This document shows positions 58,749 through 64,000 of a stretch of DNA of 64,000 nt, piece by piece. Numbering within the stretch: the first letter of the stretch is position 1; each line of letters starts with the position of its first letter. The DNA lies in assembly GCF_030814995.1 (NCBI RefSeq), contig NZ_JAUSVX010000001.1, forward strand, positions 124,001 through 188,000. Reading direction: 5' to 3'. Below the pieces are notes generated by a model. It was not told the origin of the DNA. It worked only from the letters and a program-made list of their open reading frames with translations, and did no database searches. The translations under genes were made by a program, and so were the position numbers. The stretch comes from Labrys wisconsinensis (GTDB lineage Bacteria; Pseudomonadota; Alphaproteobacteria; Rhizobiales; Labraceae).

Positions 58749-60866
58749 TCAGAGCCTGAGGCTCGCCAGCGCACGCAGCGGCAGCGGCCAGACGGGATCC
58801 TCCAGCCTCACGGCGTGCGGCACCGGAAAGGCCTCGAACAGGCCGGTCGGGTCGACGTCGGCCGGCACATGGCCGGCATCGATCGCCGCGATCGCCGCCT
58901 TCCAGTCGGTCTCCTCCACCCTGTCCTGGCCATAGGCGAGAAAACGCGGCCGCCGCGTGCCGGAATAGAAGTCGCGCAGGCGATGGTCCATCATCGCATC
59001 CGAATCCCTGGCGTCCAGGGTCACCGGGCCGTCGCCATGGGGAGCGAACCAGGCGCAGGGTATGCCGTAGGCCTCGGCGATGACCATGCCGTGGAAGCTG
59101 GTCGAGAGGATCCGGCGGCAGGCGGCGATCTCGCGCGTCTTGGCCCGGAGCGCCTCGAGCGTCGGCGCGCTCAACGTGTTGATGATGCGGATCTTGCCGG
59201 CGAGCGCCTCGGGGATGCGGTAGCGCCGGAACGCCGCCTGCGCCCCGGCCTCCGGCGTCTGCCGCTCCAGCTCGCTGAGGTGCAGGATCACCCCGAGCTC
59301 GTGCGTCTTCTCCACGCCGTCCATCGGAAAGATCCGGGGCAGGAACCAGACCGGATCGCCATAGGCCTCGGGCACGGCAATGCCCTCGGCCCGCAGCACC
59401 GCGGCCGTCCGGGGCCCGCGCACGGCGTGGACCCGGAACACCGTGTCCGGCGGCCGGACATAGCGCCTGGTCTCCGGATTCACCGCGTTGCGGGTGGCGT
59501 CGAGGCCCGTGCCCCACAGATGCACCGTGCCGAACTTCATGGCATGCGCGATCGTGCCGACCGCCACCAGCCGCTCGGCATCGCGGTGGAAGTTCGTGCG
59601 CGCGATCGGTCGTCCCGACATGACGCAGACGATCACCGCGCTCAGCGCGTCGCCGAGATTGGCGAACGGCGTTCCCGGCTTGGTCCAGCACCAGGCGAGC
59701 GGCAGCGCCGGCAAGGCCGGGCGCAGGCGCGCCAGAGGTGACCGGCTTTCGCGCGGGGCCAGCGCGGCGCGATGGCGCGAACGGGCCACCGCACCGGCAA
59801 CGCGCTTGCCGTGCAGCGCCCCGGCGGCCAGCCAGCCGCGCAGACCGCTGCCGCGCCGCGGCCCTGCCGCCTCGGCGAACAGCCGCGCGATCCGGCGATC
59901 GTCCCAGACCGTCCGTCCCGCCTCCGGCGCGATCGGCGCGACCTCGAGCGGAAAGGCCGCGAGCAGCGCATCCGTATCGGGCGCCGAAGGCTGCCAGGCC
60001 GTGTCGACGGCGCGCATCACCTTCGCCCAGTCGGTCTCGGTGCCCGGGTCCTGGCCGTAGACCGGGATGGCCCGTCGGCCGAGGCCGGCATAGAGGTCGA
60101 CGATGCGGGCATCCATCGCCGCGTCGGGGTCGAGCGCCCGACTGGCCAGGCCGCCTGCCGGCTCTGGCGAAAAATACAAGCAGGGAATGCCGTAGCTCTC
60201 CGCGAGAGCCAGGCCGTAGAGGCTGGTCGACACCAGCCGCCGGCAGGCCAGGATCGTGTCGAGCTTGGCCCTCACCCCCTCGGCCGAGGCGGGGACGAGC
60301 GTGTTGATCATCACGACGTGCTCGCGCATGTCAGCGGGAATGCGGTAGCGGCGATGCGCCTCCCAGACGCTCGCTTCCGCCGTCAGGGCCGACAGCTCGG
60401 AGACGTGCACGATCACGCCGAGGTCCCAGCGCTTGGGCACCGCCGCGGCATGGAAGCGGGGCAGAAGGAAGACCGGGTCACCATGGGGCCGGCTGCCCGG
60501 CGGGATGCCCATCAGCGCCGCCGAGAGCGGGCCGCGCGTGGCGGCGACATCGCGATCGAGGCCTTCCGGCAGCCGGAAGCGGATCTGCTCGTGCGCCGGG
60601 GCGGACGGATCCTGCCAGGGCGAGCATCCCGTGCCCCAGAAGCTGACGCCCCCGCCCCGCAGCGCCTGTCCGATCGTGCCGCCGGCCGCCAGGCGCGGAG
60701 CGTCGCCCTCGAAAGGGGCGCGCCGGACGGCGAGCCCCGACACCAGCGTCACGAGCAACGGGCTGAGCGCGTCGCCGAGATTGAGGCAGCCGCCCGGCTT
60801 GGCGGCGCCCCAGGCGAGCGGAATCACGCCCGCTTGCGCGACCAGGCGGCGCAGCGCCCCGCTCAT
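58749..60866 (-). CDS. tandem polysaccharide pyruvyl transferase-family protein
   Basis: 705-residue protein made of two homologous polysaccharide pyruvyl transferase-like domains (about 13-310 and 387-690), each beginning LAW-x-x-x-KPG...NLGDALS and containing HGDPVFLLPR / YGDPVWFLPR. The usual SxxHG site is STSFHG in domain 2 but STSLYG in domain 1, so domain 1 may be inactive. The family adds pyruvate ketals to extracellular sugars. No signal peptide or membrane span is visible. ATG at 60866; divergent from the three-domain protein. Confidence 0.82.
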   Translation of the reverse strand: MSGALRRLVAQAGVIPLAWGAAKPGGCLNLGDALSPLLVTLVSGLAVRRAPFEGDAPRLAAGGTIGQALRGGGVSFWGTGCSPWQDPSAPAHEQIRFRLPEGLDRDVAATRGPLSAALMGIPPGSRPHGDPVFLLPRFHAAAVPKRWDLGVIVHVSELSALTAEASVWEAHRRYRIPADMREHVVMINTLVPASAEGVRAKLDTILACRRLVSTSLYGLALAESYGIPCLYFSPEPAGGLASRALDPDAAMDARIVDLYAGLGRRAIPVYGQDPGTETDWAKVMRAVDTAWQPSAPDTDALLAAFPLEVAPIAPEAGRTVWDDRRIARLFAEAAGPRRGSGLRGWLAAGALHGKRVAGAVARSRHRAALAPRESRSPLARLRPALPALPLAWCWTKPGTPFANLGDALSAVIVCVMSGRPIARTNFHRDAERLVAVGTIAHAMKFGTVHLWGTGLDATRNAVNPETRRYVRPPDTVFRVHAVRGPRTAAVLRAEGIAVPEAYGDPVWFLPRIFPMDGVEKTHELGVILHLSELERQTPEAGAQAAFRRYRIPEALAGKIRIINTLSAPTLEALRAKTREIAACRRILSTSFHGMVIAEAYGIPCAWFAPHGDGPVTLDARDSDAMMDHRLRDFYSGTRRPRFLAYGQDRVEETDWKAAIAAIDAGHVPADVDPTGLFEAFPVPHAVRLEDPVWPLPLRALASLRL

Positions 60867-61326
60867 CCCACCGCCCCCGGGCGGGTCTCGCCGAGGGGCA
60901 GGCGTCGGCCGGCCGGCGCGACGGTTCTTTCTGCACGCTCAGCGCAGTCAGTGCAGTCAGCACGGTTCATGCCGTCCTCATGGCACGGCGGGAGCGCCGG
61001 GTACAGCCCCGACCGGCCGCGTCCGGATCCGTCGTCGATGCCGCAGCGTCATCCAGAGGCCTCGATCCGCTGGCAGCGTCGACGCAATTGCGGCATAAAG
61101 ATGCGGGCACCGTCGGCGCTCCCTGCCGCATCATCGAGGACCATCATCGAAACCGTGCGACGCGCGACCAGACGAAGCTTTCCCCCGGCCGCCCGCACGA
61201 GACGCGGCGGCGCCAGTCTCGACGGCCCGCGCCCCGCGGCGCCGATCCGATGCGCGCCGGAGCCCGGGGCTCCGCTTTTGGAAGACGATCGATTTATCAG
61301 ACTTGCTTGATGTTTCGGAGAACGCA
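60867..61326. other. divergent gap of the two pyruvyl transferase genes
   Basis: 460 bp without a credible gene. It holds a small direct repeat (CAGTCAGTGCAGTCAG, 60943-60960 area) and, near 61285-61320, A+T-richer sequence that probably contains the promoter for the rightward gene. Otherwise nothing recognisable. Confidence 0.4.
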
Positions 61327-63861
61327 ATGACGTCCACCAAGACGGTCACTGACGAGAATTTTCAACTGTTCAGAAGCTCGGACCTGGTGCCCAGCGCCTG
61401 GAAGCGCACCATCGCCGCCGCGCCCGACCACGATGCCGCCACCGACTCCGAAACCGACGCCGAAGGCGCGGCCAAACCGGGCAGGATCAAGTTCCGCGTC
61501 TTCAATCCGACGATGGTCGCCACCGACCAGGGATATGCCCTGGCCTATCGCGTCGTCGACGAGGAGCACAATATCCGCCGCCTGGCGACGTGCCGGCTGA
61601 CCAAGAACCTCAAGGTCGTCCGGAACAGCGTCACGCCGCTGTCCGACATCGTCACCTTCGCCTCCAGGAGCGAGCTCAACGAGCGGGCCCTGACCTGGCA
61701 TGCGGACCCGCGCTATTTCCGCCTCGGCGGCAAGATCTACATGCTGTGGAACGACGGCGCCAACAAGCCGGAGAACCACCAGTTCCTGCAGGAGATGTCC
61801 GAGGACGGCCTGCGCCCGGTCGGCCCGGCGCGCGAGGTGGTCACCGACCTGGAGCGCCGCTCGGTCGAGAAGAACTGGATGTTCTTCGAGAACGACAAAG
61901 GTGTCTGGGCGATCTACGCGATCTATCCGCACCATGTGCTGGCGGTCGATCTGAGCGACCCGGACGTGGTGACGTGCAAGAATGCGTCGGAGAGCCTCTG
62001 GGACAGCGAGTACAACCAGTTCTACGGCGTGCTGCGCGGCAGCGCCCAGCCGATCCGCCACGGCGAGGACTTCCTGACCATCGCCCATTCCAGCTACAAG
62101 ACCACCAAGGGGCGCATCTACCAGGCCTGCTTCTACAAGTTCGACCTGGAGTCTCCGTTCAAGGTCACGCAGGCGTCCCGGCGCCCGTTCGAGGTGCCCA
62201 ACCCGATCGGCGACCATTTCAGCATGCCCCGCCTCAATCCCGAGGTGCACAAGGTCGTCTACCCCTGCGGGTTCGTGCAGGCCGATGATAAGCTGCTGAT
62301 CTCCTTCGGCATCAACGACGAGCTCTGCGCCGTCGCCACGGTCGGCCTGCAGGACGTGCTGGAGTCGATGTCGCCGGTGGATCGCCCGGCGTCGGCAACC
62401 GTCCCGGCCACCGTGGCGACCGTCCCGGCCACCGTGGCGCCCGCCGCTGCGAGCCCGGCCAAGGCCAACGGCAAGGCCGACGTGTCTCTGCCGGTGTTCT
62501 GGTGGAACGCCGCCGGCAAGAAGTTCGACGGCCAGTTCGGCAACCGCAACTTCAAGATCGGCAATTTCGGCGACATCGCCGCCGCCGAAACGGTGGAGCG
62601 GCTGACGGGCGGCCGCGTCCGGGTGCCGGGCAAGGACGAGCGCAAGATCCTGACCATCGGCTCGGTGCTGCATACCGCGCGCGACGGCGACATCGTCTGG
62701 GGCACCGGCGCGAAGGGCACCAAGATGGAGCTCGACCCCTCGGTCAAGCACCTCCACGCCTATGCCTGCCGCGGGCCGCTGACCCTCGGCGTGCTGCTGC
62801 GCTCGGGCATCGACATCTCGAAGATCCGGCATTTCTTCGATCCGGGCTGCCTGGTGCCGCGGCTCTACGCCAAGGAGATCGCCGCCTGGAAGGCCTCGCC
62901 CAACTATCGGCCTGGCGGGATCAGGGTGGTGCCGCACTACCGCGACGACCTCCTGTTCCGGCGCGAATATCCCGAATATTCCGACAGCTTCGTCTCGGTC
63001 GACTGCACCCCGCTCGGCATGGTCGAGGCGCTGCTCGGCGCCGACGTCGTCGTCTCCAGCTCCCTGCACGGCGTCATCTTCGCCGAGGCGCTGGGCATCC
63101 CGGCCTATTGGCACGTGCCGATCGGCGGCGAGGACGACCTCAAGTTCTACGATTACTACTACGGCACCGGCCGCCACCAGGTGAAGCGCTTCGACACCCT
63201 TCACGAGGCGCTCAGGGCCGAGCCGATGGAGCTGCCGAAGCTCGATTTCGACGCCTATCTCGATACCTTCCCCGAAGGCGAGATGATGGTCCTGTCGGGC
63301 CGCAAGCCCGCGGCCGGCAAGTCCGCGGCGGCGCCGAAACCGGTGGCGCAGGCCAAGCCTCAGCCCGAGCCGCAACCGGCGCCGGTGCTGCCGCCGCCGG
63401 TGCGGGAGGACAAGGCCGCCAACGGCGCCCTCACGCTCGTGGCCGCCGCGCCGAAGCCGCAGATCGAGTACGAGAACTTCCTGCCGAGCTCGGCCGACGG
63501 AAGCTGGGGCTTCGGCAACCAGTCGGAGATCCGCACCACGGTGCCCGACACCGAGTCGGGCAAGCGCGTCATCGTCGCGCTGCAGCTCAAGCCCTTCAAT
63601 CCGGCGCTGTTCCGGCGGCCGCAAAGCGTCAGGATCCTGGTCAACGGCTCCTATGCCGCGACCGCCGAATGGCCGCGGGGCAACGAGACGGCGCTCGATC
63701 TTCGCCTCGCCGTCCAGACGAACCACGACAAGACCCCGATCGCGCTGACCTTCCAGGCGCGCAATGCCCGCACGCCCCGGTCCCTGGCCCAGCCCTCCCA
63801 CCCGCTGGCCTCGCACCAGATCTCGTTCTGCGTCAAGGACCTGACCGTGCTGCCGGGCTGA
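61327..63861 (+). CDS. three-domain protein: glycosidase-like propeller, pyruvyl transferase, C-terminal beta domain
   Basis: 844 residues from ATG 61327 (after GGAG). Residues about 55-345 resemble the five-bladed GH43/GH130-type propeller (FNPTMVATDQGYALAYRVVD, TWHADPRYFRLGGKIYMLW). An Ala/Pro linker with the repeat TVPATVA follows, then a pyruvyl transferase domain (about 388-655; NFGDIAAAETVERLTGG, SSSLHGVIFAEALGIPAYW, intact SxxHG). A second Pro-rich linker leads to a beta-rich C-terminal domain (about 725-844). No signal peptide. The arrangement suggests recognition, then modification, of a surface glycan; this is inference. Confidence 0.78.
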   Translation: MTSTKTVTDENFQLFRSSDLVPSAWKRTIAAAPDHDAATDSETDAEGAAKPGRIKFRVFNPTMVATDQGYALAYRVVDEEHNIRRLATCRLTKNLKVVRNSVTPLSDIVTFASRSELNERALTWHADPRYFRLGGKIYMLWNDGANKPENHQFLQEMSEDGLRPVGPAREVVTDLERRSVEKNWMFFENDKGVWAIYAIYPHHVLAVDLSDPDVVTCKNASESLWDSEYNQFYGVLRGSAQPIRHGEDFLTIAHSSYKTTKGRIYQACFYKFDLESPFKVTQASRRPFEVPNPIGDHFSMPRLNPEVHKVVYPCGFVQADDKLLISFGINDELCAVATVGLQDVLESMSPVDRPASATVPATVATVPATVAPAAASPAKANGKADVSLPVFWWNAAGKKFDGQFGNRNFKIGNFGDIAAAETVERLTGGRVRVPGKDERKILTIGSVLHTARDGDIVWGTGAKGTKMELDPSVKHLHAYACRGPLTLGVLLRSGIDISKIRHFFDPGCLVPRLYAKEIAAWKASPNYRPGGIRVVPHYRDDLLFRREYPEYSDSFVSVDCTPLGMVEALLGADVVVSSSLHGVIFAEALGIPAYWHVPIGGEDDLKFYDYYYGTGRHQVKRFDTLHEALRAEPMELPKLDFDAYLDTFPEGEMMVLSGRKPAAGKSAAAPKPVAQAKPQPEPQPAPVLPPPVREDKAANGALTLVAAAPKPQIEYENFLPSSADGSWGFGNQSEIRTTVPDTESGKRVIVALQLKPFNPALFRRPQSVRILVNGSYAATAEWPRGNETALDLRLAVQTNHDKTPIALTFQARNARTPRSLAQPSHPLASHQISFCVKDLTVLPG
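62398..62439 (+). repeat. 21-bp tandem duplication in coding linker
   Basis: The 21-base unit ACCGTCCCGGCCACCGTGGCG is present twice in a row (62398-62418, 62419-62439), encoding TVPATVA twice in the linker. It keeps the frame and probably arose by slippage. Confidence 0.8.
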
Positions 63862-63872
63862 CGCCGCGACGC

Positions 63873-63927
63873 GCCCGGCCCGATGCGGCCGGGCACCGCC
63901 TGCCGGCCGGCGCTCCCCAGCGCCGGC
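63873..63927 (+). terminator. twin hairpins after the three-domain gene
   Basis: GCCCGGCC / GGCCGGGC (63873-63880, 63887-63894) and GCCGGCGCT / AGCGCCGGC (63906-63914, 63919-63927) are perfect hairpins between this gene and the next. No T run follows, so a rho-independent call is weak. Confidence 0.4.
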
Positions 63928-63951
63928 ACCGATGTCCATACCGGAGCCGCG

Positions 63952-64000
63952 ATGGGGCACCGCAAGCCGACGATTGTGAGTTTCTACTGCGGACCGGCCT
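63952..64000 (+). CDS. start of a further gene, cut by the window edge
   Basis: ATG at 63952 after GGAG opens a frame of 16 codons (MGHRKPTIVSFYCGPA) to the end of the window. Position and ribosome site suggest a gene in the same polysaccharide locus; too short to identify. Confidence 0.5.
   Translation, partial: MGHRKPTIVSFYCGPA

Overview
The window is G+C-rich DNA (about two thirds G+C by eye) with alphaproteobacterial, Hyphomicrobiales (Rhizobiales)-type content: a cbbR / cbbF-P-T-A-L Calvin cluster in the rhizobial gene order, a lanthanide-type methanol dehydrogenase locus, several sugar ABC operons with LacI or GntR regulators, moc-type genes and an rpsO-pnp pair. I cannot assign genus or species. 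No rRNA, tRNA, CRISPR array, transposase or prophage gene was recognised.

Layout. 1-7.4 kb: minus-strand CO2-fixation operon (cbbF broken by an in-frame amber codon, cbbP, cbbT, class II aldolase, cbbL running off the left edge) with divergent cbbR. 7.5-9.0 kb: a small secreted-type protein, a pentapeptide-repeat protein and a pterin dehydratase. 9.1-18.2 kb: methanol oxidation locus: MxaD-like protein, CXXCW protein, xoxJ, xoxG, xoxF, then a metallo-beta-lactamase-fold protein translationally coupled to an ABC importer, and a soluble cytochrome c. Methanol oxidation could feed electrons and CO2 to the adjacent Calvin genes. 18.3-25.7 kb: LacI regulator with a visible operator and a CUT1 sugar ABC operon ending in a TIM-barrel isomerase and a Gfo/Idh/MocA dehydrogenase. 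26-26.6 kb: hicAB. 26.8-34.3 kb: LacI regulator, MocC-like protein, MocB-like CUT2 transporter and convergent mocE/mocD-like oxygenase genes, together a candidate rhizopine or inositol-derivative locus.

34.5-43 kb: GntR(FCD) regulator, a transsulfuration-family PLP enzyme, a second CUT1 importer, a creatininase-family protein and a secreted beta-propeller. 43.3-46.6 kb: a membrane GGDEF-EAL protein convergent with an RpfF-like (diffusible signal factor) synthase. 47-52.8 kb: DUF551-like protein, pnp, rpsO and pheT (without pheS beside it). 52.8-54.4 kb: an acyltransferase-3 gene flanked by inverted copies of a three-hairpin element. 54.4-58.7 kb: alpha/beta-hydrolase-like membrane protein overlapping a cytochrome P450, a YiiX-like cysteine hydrolase and uppP. 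58.7-64 kb: two unusual multidomain polysaccharide pyruvyl transferase-family proteins, divergently transcribed, and the start of one more gene.

The most notable items are the cbbF amber codon, the xox-linked ABC/metallohydrolase operon of unknown substrate, the moc-like locus, the paired three-hairpin repeats, folded repeats with compensatory changes, and the multidomain pyruvyl transferase proteins. All functional statements come from reading motifs and context; no database search was possible.
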